DNA of 64,000 nucleotides from Pogonophryne albipinna (lineage: Eukaryota; Chordata; Actinopteri; Perciformes; Artedidraconidae). Below are positions 44,151-56,236 of this stretch, piece by piece. How positions within the stretch are numbered: the first letter of the stretch is position 1; the number at the start of each line of letters is the position of its first letter. Made by a program: the position numbers and the translations under genes. The stretch covers positions 39,343,759 to 39,407,758 of the forward strand of contig CM053249.1 in the NCBI GenBank assembly GCA_028583405.1. The letters run 5' to 3'. The notes under the pieces are model-generated. The model made no database searches and had not been told where the DNA came from. It saw only the letters and a list, made by a program, of their open reading frames with translations.

Positions 44151-45725
44151 GTTGAATAGCAACATGAGTCCAGCTGTAATGATGTTCACCATTGTTGCTG
44201 TCATGAGGGATTTCGTCGCTGGCGTTGCAGCAGAAAGATGACGTCATGACATGGCGTCACTCAGATCTGCTGGTTCTTAGGAAGTTTTACCAACTGCGCA
44301 CTGAACTACACGGAACCAGAACATAACTCATTTCAGTGGAGAAGAGAGGGTTTGCAAAGACTGGAAAAGCTCTATATAAATGCAGGCTATTGACCGTAAC
44401 CAAAGGTCAAAGGGCATATCGACTGGGTCAGCCACAGTATATGGTCACACCAGTGATGCTGCCAATAAATAATACCCACTTCAAATGTATGCTAACAAGG
44501 CACAGTAAATGACCAAGACAGTTACACAAAACTAATCCAGGACTAAAAATGTTGCATTATTCCCCGTTTAACATGAACAAACACTCACAACTTGTTATAT
44601 CTTTGCTTTCTCTCCTTCAGTTTATTTCTTCATTTGTCAAAGGCAGTTGATATGTGTGATCGTCCCCTCTCTGATTTATGGTAACAGAGCTTTAAGACCC
44701 ATGTGACCCTCAGCCACTGGAACTCCTCCTTTAGACAGGCTGTAGATGTGTAGAGGGAGACAAAATCTCCCCATATTTGCTGTCATTCCTACCACTATAT
44801 GTCCAATAAAGACAAAAATGCAATAAAATCATCTGTAAAAAAACAGTAGTGATAAACACCATATAACCCAATCAGAAACCCCCATCCACAGCCATCTCTC
44901 CATCCCTGCAACACTTTAAAACAAGAAGGATTGAAGACAGGAACAATTTGAGAACAGAGCAATCATGCTGCTTACAGTCGCAGCAGCACTGTTATGTCTT
45001 TTAGATTACGTTAAAAATTGCATTTATTCATGACGGCCTCCTTTGCATGGCTGCTCAGTGCACAATATGCAAAGTGCAACATTATTGAAATGCATTGAGA
45101 TGTATTGTACCTGACTCTGAGACATGTGCAATCAATTCCTCATGCCTCTCACCCCGGAGTAAGTGCTGGTTACACTCTCTGCCATCTGGTGCCACAACAA
45201 ATACAGAGCTGCTTGGTAAGTCCTGGAGAGTGTGTGTGTGTATGTGTGTGTGTGTGTGTGAATATGATTCCATGTGCTCTGATAACTCAAATAATGATGG
45301 TGAGAGAGACACAGGAGGGAGGCGATTGGTTTTGTTAATGGCTGGCCATTAAGCTAAATGAAAGCTGATGTGAAATTGATGAGTTTGTTTTGCGGCTGGT
45401 TTGCATATGGAAAGCAAATGTGTTAGAATCAGAATTCTCCGTGCATCCTGCGAGGCTCTTAATCACAGCAAAGGAAACCTTTCAGACCAAATCTATTTAT
45501 GTCACTTTTCATCACACCAGATGAGGGCTGATTGGCCTCACACTGGGCAGCCAGACACCAATCACTGTTTACCGAACAGAGCAAGGAAATGGAACAGGAG
45601 CAAAGAAGAGTCTCAGGCATTAGCCCGAGCCATCTGCTGCTGTTCTCCATGACCCTGACTCTGATCAGTCCCAGATAAAGTGTTTCTGATGGTATCCCAG
45701 GACTCACAGAGGATGTGGAGTGATG
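44151..45725. other. intergenic, no gene recognised
   Basis: No convincing exon on either strand. A (TG)n microsatellite lies at 45229-45260. Confidence 0.5.
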
Positions 45726-45733
45726 CATTAGGA

Positions 45734-46651
45734 CAGGGGTTCCCAAAGTGGGGGTCGCGACACCCAGGGGGGTCGCGAGATGATTAAAACATTAAAATTA
45801 AAAAAATTGAATTTATTTTTTTTAATCAATTTTTTAAAAATTATTATTAATAATAACGGGTGCATAGACATTTTTCAGGGGCGGACTAGCCATCTGTATA
45901 ATTTCCCCGCAGTGAGGCTCCCCCCGTTGACAATCCACTAGCGCAGTGTTTCTCAAACTTTTTCATACCAAGGACCACTTAACCAATACAAAAACACTCA
46001 CGGACCATCTAACTCCACAAATATCCACAAACAATAGGCCTACTTACCACTCCAACAGTACATAACAGCCTAAAACTCTCTGAGGTCTAAGCCATTTTTT
46101 CACATGTTAGGCTCGTCTGGGCTTTTTTTGTAAAAATGCTATTAAAACATGAACCTTGGTGACCATCGGGCTGGCCTGCATGGTCTGCCTACAAAACAAA
46201 AATAAAAAAACGTTTATGCAGCCCCAACAACAGCCTCTGATCATCAACAGACTTCATGCAATGCTTCATTGGATGCATATATTAGATAATAATCTCTCTC
46301 ACTCCTAAAACCTCTCAATCTACTTTCAGCATGGATAAATGCTCATAAAATACATCCATTGTTTGTTCTATACGCTTCTTGAAATCCTAAAAACACATTG
46401 TTTTTCTAGAACAGATTACAAATCGCCTGAAAATGGTACAAACAAGTGGAAACATGTGTGACAAATGTGTTGCGCTGGGCTACATCATGCAATCAAAACT
46501 TAAACTCGCTCCATTGCGGAGATATTCCCGCGAGAGTGAGGAAAACTTAAATTAATTAATTATTTCACTAGCACCCCCCCGTTGACAGGGGTCGCCAGTC
46601 ACTGGCACTGTTATTTTGGGGGTCGCGGGCTGAAAAGTTTGGGAACCCCAG
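45734..46651. repeat. hAT-like element with 8-bp TSD and inner repeats
   Basis: Termini CAGGGGTTCCCAAAGTGGGG and TTTGGGAACCCCAG; flanks CATTAGGA on both sides (45726-45733, 46652-46659). Inside, a second hAT-type start CAGTGTTTCTCAAACTTTTT at about 45944 is bordered by CACTAGCG/CACTAGCA, suggesting a nested insertion of about 620 bp. A third terminus-like word (CAGGGGCGGACTAGCC) lies at 45878. No transposase. Confidence 0.75.
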
Positions 46652-46659
46652 CATTAGGA

Positions 46660-47057
46660 TGTGCTAACTGTACACTGTGTTGTATACAGCTGCAGAGCTC
46701 ATTAGGGCCCTGGATACATATGGAGGTAAATAATTCACTAGGCTGTGCCATTCTTAGAATTAGAATACCTTTATTTAACAGAGGGAAACATACAGCTCAA
46801 ACATTGTTACAGCAAAAGTAAAGTGGCAAAATATGAATTAAGAGGCATGCATAAATCTAACTTTCTTTATTGAATCTGTTTCAGAATTGGCCCACAGTTT
46901 CAATGTAACAGAACCGCTGACGATACAAAAGTGCTCAAACTCAACTGTACAAATGAGACTAAAGTGAATACAATAATTTCCACCTTATCAAATTCTAAGG
47001 CTAAAGATCACTGGGGACTAGACACAGTATTTATAAAAAAATCATAAAAAGGACTTA
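46660..47057. other. short spacer with decayed LINE 5' sequence
   Basis: 46760-46830 looks like a LINE 3' end in reverse (ATACCTTTATTTAA). From about 46960 the sequence probably belongs to the Rex1-like LINE but carries stops. Confidence 0.4.
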
Positions 47058-48494
47058 GCTAGCTCCATCACCTATATTACAAATCAATCATTAAAAGATA
47101 ATCTATTTCCATCAGCTCTTAAAACTGCTATTGTAACACCAATTTTTAAATGTGGCGACAAGAAAGAAATATGCAACTATAGACCCATCAGCATTCTACC
47201 TGTTGTGTCCAAAGTAGTTGAAAAAGTAGTCGCGAAACAGCTGGTGTCACCTCTAAGCTACAACAACCTACTCCATCCTATGCAGTTTGGTTTTAGGACC
47301 AATTATTCTACTGAGACTGCATGCTGCTATTTAGTGGAAGGAATCAAGGCTAAGTTAGACAAAGGAGGGATAGTTGGAGCAGTTTTCCTTGACCTGCGAA
47401 AAGCATTTGACACAGTAAACCATACCAAACTTTTATCAAAACTTAACTATTTCAACCTGTCATTTAGCACAATACAATGGGTCAGGTCTTATTTAGCTGG
47501 TCGTTCTCAATGTGTCCGTATAAATGATAAACTGTCAGAAACTAAGCCATGCTCATTCGGAGTGCCACAAGGCTCAATTCTTGGACCGCTGTTGTTCATC
47601 ATATATATTAATGATCTCCCATCTGTTTGTGAGGATGTGGACGTCCAGATGTATGCTGACGACACGGTGGTTTACACTCATGGGAAAAATGCTGAACAGG
47701 TTGCCTCTAAGCTCTCGTCGACGCTGCACAAAGTTGCTCAATGGTTAAATGACTCGTGTCTTACTCTAAACACTAACAAAACAGTGACAATGTATTTCAC
47801 GAATAAGAAAAAAACAACCACGTATCCACAGCTTCGTGTGAATGGTAAAATAATTGAAAACGTCAATGAGGTCAAATATTTGGAAGTGATCTTGGATGCC
47901 AATTTGACTTTTGAAGGCCATATTAGAAGCATGACTAGAAAGCTGAAATATAACATTTTCAAATTTAAACATATTAGGAACTCATTAACCATAGAAGCAT
48001 CGAAAACCTTTTTGCATGCCATGATACTATCACATTTTCACTACTGTATAACCTGCTGGTCCCAAGCAACTAAGACTGCTATGAGACCACTTGAGGTTCT
48101 TTATAAACAAGCCTTAAAAGTTATGGATAGAAAGTCATTAAAACACCATCATTGCAATATACTGTCCAAATACAAACTTTTCAGTTTTGATAGTCTTGTT
48201 CTACTTTCCCGAGTTCGATTGGTATTCAGAATCATTCACAATTCTACAACACCACCGTTGAGGAGCTTTTTTCAGCTTCGCCGTGAGCAGAGTTGCAGAA
48301 ACTCCAGATCTGCATCAATGGCAGATCTAACAATCCCTCTGAGACGCACTGCCTTTGGACGATCAGCATTTTCGTTTACGGCCATCAAGCACTGGAATAC
48401 TCTTCCAGCTGAACTTAAAACCTGTACTGATTTTATCTCGTTTTCTTATGGTGCAAAAAAAATGATATTAAGCAACCAGTCATGCCAACATTAA
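47058..48494 (+). CDS. Rex1-like reverse transcriptase (5' truncated)
   Basis: The frame is open from 47058 (ASSITYITNQSLKDN) although the first Met is at 47205. RT motifs in order: TPIFKCGDKKEICNYRPISI, MQFGFRTNYSTETA, VFLDLRKAFDTVNH (catalytic Asp), FGVPQGSILGPLLF and VQMYADDTVVY (catalytic pair). Then come the thumb KYLEVILDANLTF and the group-typical block LYKQALKVMDRKSLKHHHC, ending in RTAFGRSAFSFTAIKHWNTLP. No internal stop. Expression is unlikely, since the LINE promoter and endonuclease are gone. Confidence 0.82.
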   Translation, partial: ASSITYITNQSLKDNLFPSALKTAIVTPIFKCGDKKEICNYRPISILPVVSKVVEKVVAKQLVSPLSYNNLLHPMQFGFRTNYSTETACCYLVEGIKAKLDKGGIVGAVFLDLRKAFDTVNHTKLLSKLNYFNLSFSTIQWVRSYLAGRSQCVRINDKLSETKPCSFGVPQGSILGPLLFIIYINDLPSVCEDVDVQMYADDTVVYTHGKNAEQVASKLSSTLHKVAQWLNDSCLTLNTNKTVTMYFTNKKKTTTYPQLRVNGKIIENVNEVKYLEVILDANLTFEGHIRSMTRKLKYNIFKFKHIRNSLTIEASKTFLHAMILSHFHYCITCWSQATKTAMRPLEVLYKQALKVMDRKSLKHHHCNILSKYKLFSFDSLVLLSRVRLVFRIIHNSTTPPLRSFFQLRREQSCRNSRSASMADLTIPLRRTAFGRSAFSFTAIKHWNTLPAELKTCTDFISFSYGAKKMILSNQSCQH

Positions 48495-48893
48495 TTACAC
48501 TGTAATCTGAGTTTTTTTTATTTGAACTGTATTGTCATACTATATCTTAAATATTTTATTTAAGTGTATTTGAAGTGTACTAAGTATTATGTTCGTAACC
48601 TGTATTTAAATCAGGCTTTATAATTATTTGAGTGACCAAGATCATGTAAGTGTATTTCAAGTGTACTATGTATTAATTTATTGAGCTGTACTTAAATCAG
48701 GTTTTAAAATGGTTTGACTGATAGAGATCATGCAATGTTATTATTTGTTTATGGATTGTTATGAACCTGTCTGAGGACCACAGATGGAAATTAGCTATTA
48801 GCTATAATATGGCATATTGCATCTCTTCTCTTGGCTGAGATTAATGTTTTTGTATGCATGGTGCTTCTATAAATAAATACAAATTAAATTATT
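47058..48893 (+). mobile_element. Rex1/CR1-group LINE, 5' truncated
   Basis: RT coding from about 47058 to 48494, then a 3' UTR ending CTATAAATAAATACAAATTAAATT near 48890. The endonuclease is absent, so it is 5' truncated. The 3' end style and protein fit the Rex1/CR1 group of fish LINEs. Confidence 0.8.
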
Positions 48894-49122
48894 AAAGATA
48901 GGAATTACACAAATTAAGTACAATAAGTACAGTAAAAGTATATTTTTTAATAAAATAAGTGTAACCTGTAGAAGTAGTGTGATGGCAGCCAGATAGCAGT
49001 TGTGAAAATAAATGTATATGTTGCACAGTTATTACAGATTGTGTTACAGTATTTGAATAGTCTAACTAAGAGATAGAAGCCAGTAAAAATAAATTATAAA
49101 GCGGTATATACTTATTTATATA

Positions 49123-50713
49123 CAGTGGGGCAAAAAAGTATTTAGTCAGCCACCAATTGTGCAAGTTCTCCCACTTAAAAAGATGAGAGGCCTATAATTT
49201 TCATCCTAGGTACACTTCAACTATGAGAGACAGAATGGGGGGAAAGAATCCAGGAAATCACATTGTAGGATTTTTAATGAATTCATTGGTAAATTCCTCG
49301 GTAAAATAAGTATTTGGTCACCTACAAACAAACAAGATTTCTGGCTCTCACAGACCTGTAACTTCTTCTTTAAGAGCCTCCTCTGTCCTCCACTTGTTAA
49401 CTGTATTAATGGCACCTGTTTGAACTCGTTATCAGTATAAAAGACAGCTGTCCACAACCTCAAACAGTCACACTCCACTATGGCCAAGACCAAACAGCTG
49501 TCAAAGGACACCAGAAACAAAATTGTAGACCTGCACCAGGCTGGGAAGACTGAATCTGCAATAGGTAAGCAGCTTGGTGTGAAGAAATCAACTGTGGGAG
49601 CAATTATTAGAAAATGGAAGACATACAAGACCACTGATAATCTCCCTCGATCTGGGGCTCCACGCAAGATCTCACCCCGTGGGGTCAAAATGATCACAAG
49701 AACGGTGAGCAAAAATCCCAGAACCACACGGGGGGACCTAGTCAATGACCTGCAGAGAGCTGGGACCAAAGTAACAAAGGCTACCATCAGTAACACACTA
49801 CGCCGCCAGGGACTCAATCCTGCAGTGCCAGACGTGTCCCCCTGCTTAAGCCAGTACATGTCCAGGCCCGTCTGAAGTTTGATAGAGAGCATTTAGATGA
49901 TCCAGAAGAGGATTGGGAGAATGTCATATGATCAGATGAAACCAAAATAGAACTTTCTGGTAAAAACTCAACTAGACGTGTTTGGAGGAGAAAGAATGCT
50001 GAGCTGCATCCAAAGAACACTATACCTACTGTGAAACATGGGGGTGGAAACATCATGCTTTGGGGCTGTTTTTCTGCAAAGGGACCAGGACGACTGATCC
50101 GTGTAAAGGAAAGAATGAATGGGGCCATGTATCGTGAGATTTTGAGTGACAACCTCCTTCCATCAGCAAGGGCATTGAAGATGAAACGTGGCTGGGTCTT
50201 TCAGCATGACAATGATCCCAAACACACCGCCCGGGCAACGAAGGAGTGGCTTCGTAAGAAGCATTTCAAGGTCCTGGAGTGGCCTAGCCAGTCTCCAGAT
50301 CTTAACCCCATAGAAAATCTTTGGAGGGAGTTGAAAGTCCGTGTTGCCCAGCGACAGCCCCAAAACATCACTGCTCTAGAGGAGATCTGCATGGAGGAAT
50401 GGGCCAAAATACCAGCAACAGTGAAAACCTTGTGAAGACTTACAGAAAACGTTTGACCTCTGTCATTGCCAACAAAGGGTATATAACAAAGTATTGAGAT
50501 GAACTTTTGTTATTGACCAAATACTTATTTTCCACCATAATTTGCAAATAAATTCTTTAAAAATCAGACAATGTGACTTTCTGGATTGTTTTTCTCCCAT
50601 TCTGTCTCTCATAGTTGAGGTATACCAGGATGAAAATTACAGGCCTCTCTCATCTTTTTAAGTGGGAGAACTTGCACAATTGGTGGCTGACTAAATACTT
50701 TTTTGCCCCACTG
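49123..50713 (+). mobile_element. Tc1-like transposon, full length, transposase broken
   Basis: 1591 bp between TA dinucleotides (49121-49122, 50714-50715). The ends CAGTGGGGCAAAAAAGTATT are inverted for roughly 170 bp on each side. It sits in AT-rich DNA (TATACTTATTTATA on the left, TATATAAGTATATA on the right). The transposase lies between the TIRs on the plus strand but is frameshifted. Confidence 0.92.
49480..50484 (+). pseudogene. Tc1 transposase with frameshifts and stop
   Basis: The first part (49480-49875) has the two helix-turn-helix DNA-binding motifs ([31 protein letters not shown]) and the GRPR-like linker. Near 49845 the frame shifts. In the next part the block normally reading WSDETK has TGA in place of Trp (49928-49930). 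50031-50435 carries [25 protein letters not shown] (second Asp) and [11 protein letters not shown] (catalytic Glu intact). A last frame change near 50425 separates the C-terminus, which ends near 50484. Confidence 0.85.
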
Positions 50714-50715
50714 TA

Positions 50716-53147
50716 TATATAAGTATATACTGATAAAATGTAACATGTGACCTTGTGAAATTCTTGAGCTAGTTAAATATAAAATCCACTCAGAAACAGC
50801 CAGTATCTAGGTAAAGAGATAACACATATCAACTCACAAACTTCATTGTCATTTTAACAGTTGAAAACAAGTTTTCCTTCCACTCTGAACTTTATATAAA
50901 AGAAACCACGATGTTTAAAGAAATGAATGTAAGAAAATTCCTAAATGGTTTGTGTTGGATAAATACTGAAGAAACCAGGGGAGGAGACCATTTTACAAAG
51001 AAAATCTACTTCTCAAAAGGATCTGCCATGACGCCAGCTTTCCACTCTTACCCTTCACCAAAAAATGGCAGCCTAATGTGACAGTAAGATCTGAGAGCCC
51101 CCTAGCACCCCAGAAGAAAAGATACATGTTCTTAAAGAGGCTCAGGGTGTCAGAGGCTGCTGGAGAACAGACAGCAGGAGAGCAGCATCAGATAAAACAC
51201 AACATATAAATCAAGCAATGAAGAAATCATCTGAGCAGGTGTGACATTTCATTGTCTGATTAAAGGCTATCAATCTCTCTGACACTTGACAATTATGATC
51301 ATTACTGTGGTGGTTGATGGGACTGTGCTTATTAGCATAAAGTAACTCATCACAGTGCAGCCATGCTGCTTATTTGGTAAAAAATAAGAACTGCTCCCCA
51401 CATTCATTCATTAGATGTGACACCTCAGGATTTAAAACTACTTTATTTAATAGCTAATATGTTATAATTCTGAATCAGAATAATGACTTATTATCCAACA
51501 TTTTCTCTTTGCTGCATAATTAGCTTGTCTTGAACAATAAAGAAACGTGTGAGTTTGCCTCAGTGTCGTGCGTACGCTGGCTTTATTTAACGAGTCATTG
51601 CTGCTGAACATTTAAAGACATGTTGGATTGAATATCTATTTACCGCCCCGGAGAGCCATCAGACGGCTGCAGGCAACAGACCAGCGTGTCATTCACGAGT
51701 ACTTGAGCACTCAGAAATGTGTGCAGTGTCTGAGCGAGCTGGTGGCCAAGTGTGTAAAGGCAATTGATTTGTCCACGTGGAAACCTAGAGAAGATTGGGT
51801 TTTAAAGTGGGACAACATTACAGTAATCGCATTTAAGGTCAGTGAAAATCAACAAAATGTCATAGCCCAGAGTTAGAAGCAGAGAAAAGGTTTGAGGCCT
51901 CCGTCTGCTTCGCACCGTCCAGCAGTGTCCACACCCAACTGTCCAACAGCTGAAATGGGAAGGGGCTTAATTCAACAAGTTCTGAAACACTGTCTGACAT
52001 CAAGCCCACTTCATGCATGGTTGACCAGTTCTGGGATGTGTAAAGAAAAGCATTTTAGTTTTCTCTTTATACTCTTTTACTATTTGCAGGCAACCACACT
52101 GAAAAAACTGAAACGTTGACTTTAATTAAATGTATGTCGACAAGTTTCCCATTACTGTATTAGGTTAGTTTAAAGCAATAATATTATAATACATATTTTG
52201 TATTTAAACTTAATATTAATGCTTTCAACTAAACTTTTGTGAAATCTGTTGACATAATAAATGTAATTAAAGTCAAGGTTTAAGTTTTTTTCAGTGTAGC
52301 ATAAATTCCTTTTCGGAGAAACTGTTTAGATATGTTATTAATCAGCAAGATCCTGTCATTAAAGTCAGCAAATTACACACATCTGATTCACAACAATTGT
52401 GCCATTTTCAAATGTGTCATTTGGACCATGTGCAACTGTTGATTTGACCTAACCTGGCCCTGGACAGCTAAATGCTATCTATACAAGAGATTAACCAATA
52501 TGAAATGTCTTCTCAGTAACTCATAACAATACTGCTACGGTAACTTATTATTGGAATTGCAAGAATAAAGACATCATTGGTATGTACTATAAAACACAAT
52601 TACATTTGAACAATAACTGTGATGTGCCACATATAGCAAATGTACTGTACTTATATAACGCTTTATCCAGTCCTTACGACCCCCATGTCATCGTTCATAC
52701 AGAGCAATGACACTTTTTTTTTTTTTGCTCGGGGAGTTTAACATTCACACACAATCATACACGCCATTGTAAGGTGATTCAGAGAAATATAATAATAATA
52801 CAAATATAATAACTAACCCTAACGTCAAATGACATGTACAGGTTGTGTTGCCATATCTCGCAAAAGTGTGTACATGATGTCAAAACGAATCTTGGGTTTG
52901 AAGATAGGCGTGTTCCAAGCAAGGGACGAATTGCCCCCCGACCCACACACTTTGCGCAGGATTGTGCTCAAATGGGCTCTACTTCTGATCTGGTTCTGAT
53001 GTTTTAGATTAATCGTAACAGAGCGGACTTTGAGTATTCTCAATGTAATGTCTTGGATAGAAAGTGTTACATTCCCCCACAGGTGAACGTTTCTCCTCAG
53101 GCTCTTCTTCCTCAGCTGTCTTACCTGATCTTTACTGACGGATTTGC
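50716..53147. other. intergenic, no gene recognised
   Basis: AT-rich. An 82-codon frame at 51628-51876 begins at TTG and has no recognisable domain. A T12 run lies near 52715. The last 6 bases, CACAGG at 53148-53153, belong to the flank duplication of the next element. Confidence 0.5.
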
Positions 53148-53153
53148 CACAGG

Positions 53154-53486
53154 TATGGAAGCAAGAGACAGAAGTATTTGAATTGTATCAGACACCGAAT
53201 TTATACCATTGAAAATAATTACTTTGAAAATCATGTATCTGAATTTTTTTTGCTCCGAATTTACCTATGTGAAATAAAAATGTAAAAATTCAAGTTAACA
53301 AAATTCGAATGTTCAAATTCAGATCCCAAAAATTCAAGTGAAAAAAATTCGACGTCAAATATTTCGGTGTATAAAATTCAACGTCAAAAATTTCGATGCA
53401 GCATCATCCGGGCTACTCAGACAGGATAAGGAATCGAGTCCGAATGCAATCAAACCGACTTCTGGCCTATCAGAGCCAAGCGGCAA
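53154..53486 (+). repeat. left long TIR
   Basis: Pairs with 57487-57765. Rich in sub-repeats AAATTC/GAATTT every 10-20 bp (for example AAAATTCAAGTGAAA, AAAATTCGACGTC), ending in a GC-richer inner part CATCATCCGGGCTACTC and GGCCTATCAGAGC. The left arm is about 50 bp longer than the right. Confidence 0.85.
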
Positions 53487-53694
53487 ACCCCGGGACAGTG
53501 CAGTGAAGCCCAATGCTGCAAACTGTAGGCGATGGATGCAGATGGGAGCAATTCCCGTAGACCCTATGTTAAAATGTCCAACTTAACATCAGAAAATGAA
53601 CATGTTTCTAGCCTGGATCCACAAAAACATATTCTGTATATAGTTAGATTCCCCCTTCATGACAACGGGACTGCTGCTCCTAGCTCCTCTCTGC

Positions 53695-53871
53695 TAGCTC
53701 CGTTAGCTCCATTGGCTCCGTGATGCTACAGCGGCTCAGCTCATGAGGAGAACACTACTTGAACTCGGCCGTGTTTGTTGTGTTGGTTCCTGGTGGACTA
53801 TTCGTCATGCAAATATAGGATTTATCTGCGGTTAAAACAGACCGTCCATGAATGCAGTTTCTTCGGTAAGT
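53695..53871 (+). other. candidate first exon of a transcript inside the long-TIR element
   Basis: GC-richer block just inside the left arm that ends in a strong donor TTCG|GTAAGT at 53871. A short Met frame (MNAVSS) runs up to the donor. Seen: sequence and donor. Inferred: that it is an exon driven from the TIR. Confidence 0.3.
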
Positions 53872-54869
53872 CAACCCTGCATACTTTGTTATGTTACTGG
53901 TGTTTTTATTAAGCTAACGTTAATGAATGTTTAGAGTTGGGTTAGCATTTGTGCTAACGATGCTATGCGTAGCATCCAAGAGTGTAAAACATTAAGTGGG
54001 ATGCTACTGTATACCAAAAGGCTTCTGTGCGAGGTTGCTAAAATAAGGTCATCCTTGTACGTTAGATAGTTAGTTTGCTAGTTAGGTTACTGTATGCATT
54101 GTTAAGGTTCATTTAAATTCGCTATGCTCTACTATAGCATAACATAGACTAGCTAACGTCAACGTATTGTTGAAGAGAGGCTTAGTGTATATTAAATCAA
54201 CCTCACAATGAAATGTGTGTATCTTTAAAATATCAACGTCACATTTCAAGATAATAACGCTCCCTTAGATATTGTAATATGGTTTGTTGAACTGGAGTTA
54301 TTTATTGCAGCTAACCGCCTATCCGACGAACGACCCAAACATTGTTGTTTTTAATATTATTACCAATGCCTCTTTTAATTGTATTATCCTCACACTTGAG
54401 AAACAGCCTTATCGTGGCTGTAGAACAGAACATGTAACTTAATGCCTGCATTTAAGGACGATGAATAGCGTAGTCAATGCTTTAGTGACAAGGAAATTAT
54501 TTGTTTAAATATTAGATACAGTATGACGTTATCTGTGACTTTAGTCAAAACGAAGCTTATCCATTGCATTGCATTTGTTAAATAGGTTTGTGTCTTACCC
54601 TTACGTGTGTGATACATATGAATATGGCATATGAAAACAAATTAATTTGACTGACTCATGAAAACCTCATCCAAAGTAACAGTAAAATAAAAAGGACCGA
54701 CACAATAATACTCAATCAAACTGATACAGTATAAGGACTGTGATATCCAGCAATTTCTTAAGTATAACAATAAGATTATGACCTGTTTTTAAAAGAAGAT
54801 AAAAAGTTGTTTGCATGTAAAGAAGTCTGTAAGCCACGCATGTAACTTTACATCTGTTTGTTCAAAGTG

Positions 54870-54957
54870 TCCTCAAGGTGATCCAGACAGGCTGGACCAG
54901 AGGAGGAGAGACAGATCTGGACTCCTAACAGCAGAGAACTTCAGCACGGATTCCAAG
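54870..54957 (+). other. candidate second exon
   Basis: Bounded by an acceptor-like CTGTTTGTTCAAAG and a donor CCAAG|GTACAC. In one phase it reads CPQGDPDRLDQRRRDRSGLL. No family recognised. Confidence 0.3.
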
Positions 54958-55509
54958 GTACACCTTTTTCATACTTTACAAAGAATGCATAAAGTAATGA
55001 CTCTAATACACTGATATACATGCCATTAAACATGACTAAATACTAGATCACCTACACATCAGTGAAGTTGAGTGTACTTTCTTAGAAAAAGGTTACATTT
55101 TACCAAGCAACATCACTTTTTTGTTCAACTTTCACATTTCAATGTATTTTAGGCAAATACGATTGAACATAGTGAGAACTGCGACCCTTTGTCTCTGCAT
55201 ACTGACTGTAAAACAACATGTTAAAAGTGATTCTTTCAGTGAGACAACCGAACAGAGCAAGCTTCTACAGTTGCACTAAGTTTTGATAACAGTTACATAT
55301 TATTTTAATAATACATTTATTTCAATGTTGATGAATTTAGAACAGTTTATTCATAATCTGATTATCTTTGTAGCACACTGTTGGATTTAAAAAACACATT
55401 CAAATAAAAAAAAATCATTATATTTATAGCCCCTGAACAAACAAACACACCTCTTTCTTAAATAACACACTTGCTCTGCAATAATATGTTTTTTGATATT
55501 TCTGTTAGG

Positions 55510-55863
55510 AAAGGACACGCCTGAGAGACAGGACTGCTTCACCATTTTCTCTTTCTCTGAGGATCCAGAAGAACATCCAAGAGGGAAAGGAAAAGCTGAT
55601 GTGATGAGATTTAAGAGCAGTATAGGACATTCACTAAGAGACACTTATATTGTAACACAAAGACCTGCACAGTTTTGTAGTCTAACAGGAACTTAATTTG
55701 TGTGTTGTTTTGTGTTTTACGTTGCACCTCAGAGACAGTGTGATTATTGTCAGGCCTATAAAGTTTGGCAAAAAAAGTCAGCTGATCAAATGCATTTGCC
55801 TCACTTTATGAGCTTCACATCACTTGTGCTTTGTACCGCCGAGTTTGCAACGTCATAAATAAA
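55510..55863 (+). other. candidate terminal exon with polyadenylation signal
   Basis: Follows the acceptor TTTCTGTTAG. It is open in two frames for 60-90 nt or more (one reads KDTPERQDCFTIFSFSEDPE), and AATAAA lies at 55858-55863. The correct phase is not determinable, and the resulting protein would be short. Confidence 0.3.
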
Positions 55864-56157
55864 TGGTGCCAATCTTCAGTCAGATGTGAATGTGTAATCT
55901 AACATTTTCAGTAAGAATAACGGACAAAAGGAATGCAAATACAATTTATTGAAATGTGAACTAAAAGTTATCAAGCATGAACCATCACCATTTTTTTTAA
56001 ATAAAAACGAAATAATATACATAAGTTACACTAAATGTTAATCTGTTAATTGATTAAGTAAACACATTTTGTCAAATAAAGTGACAGGCTAGGCCTGTGC
56101 AGGTGGTAACAGCTATGCCCAGCATGGGCTAAGTTCTGTAGGTGCAGCTGGTGCAAG

Positions 56158-56236
56158 TCCTCCTCCATCAGGTCTGGTCCTCCTCCCTCAGGCCTGGTCC
56201 TCCTCCCTCAGGCCTGGTCCTCCTCCCTCAGGCCTG
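56158..56236 (+). repeat. 20-bp tandem repeat, 4 copies
   Basis: Units of TCCTCCTCCCTCAGGCCTGG, the first with two changes, the last ending GC. Confidence 0.9.

Noticed and set aside
51628..51876. 82-codon ORF as a host exon
   Set aside because: Starts at TTG, no flanking splice sites of quality and no family recognised.
53532..53723. 63-codon ORF next to the left long TIR as a protein
   Set aside because: Its tail is a GCTCC-type repeat (LAPLAPLAP), more like 5' UTR sequence than a protein.
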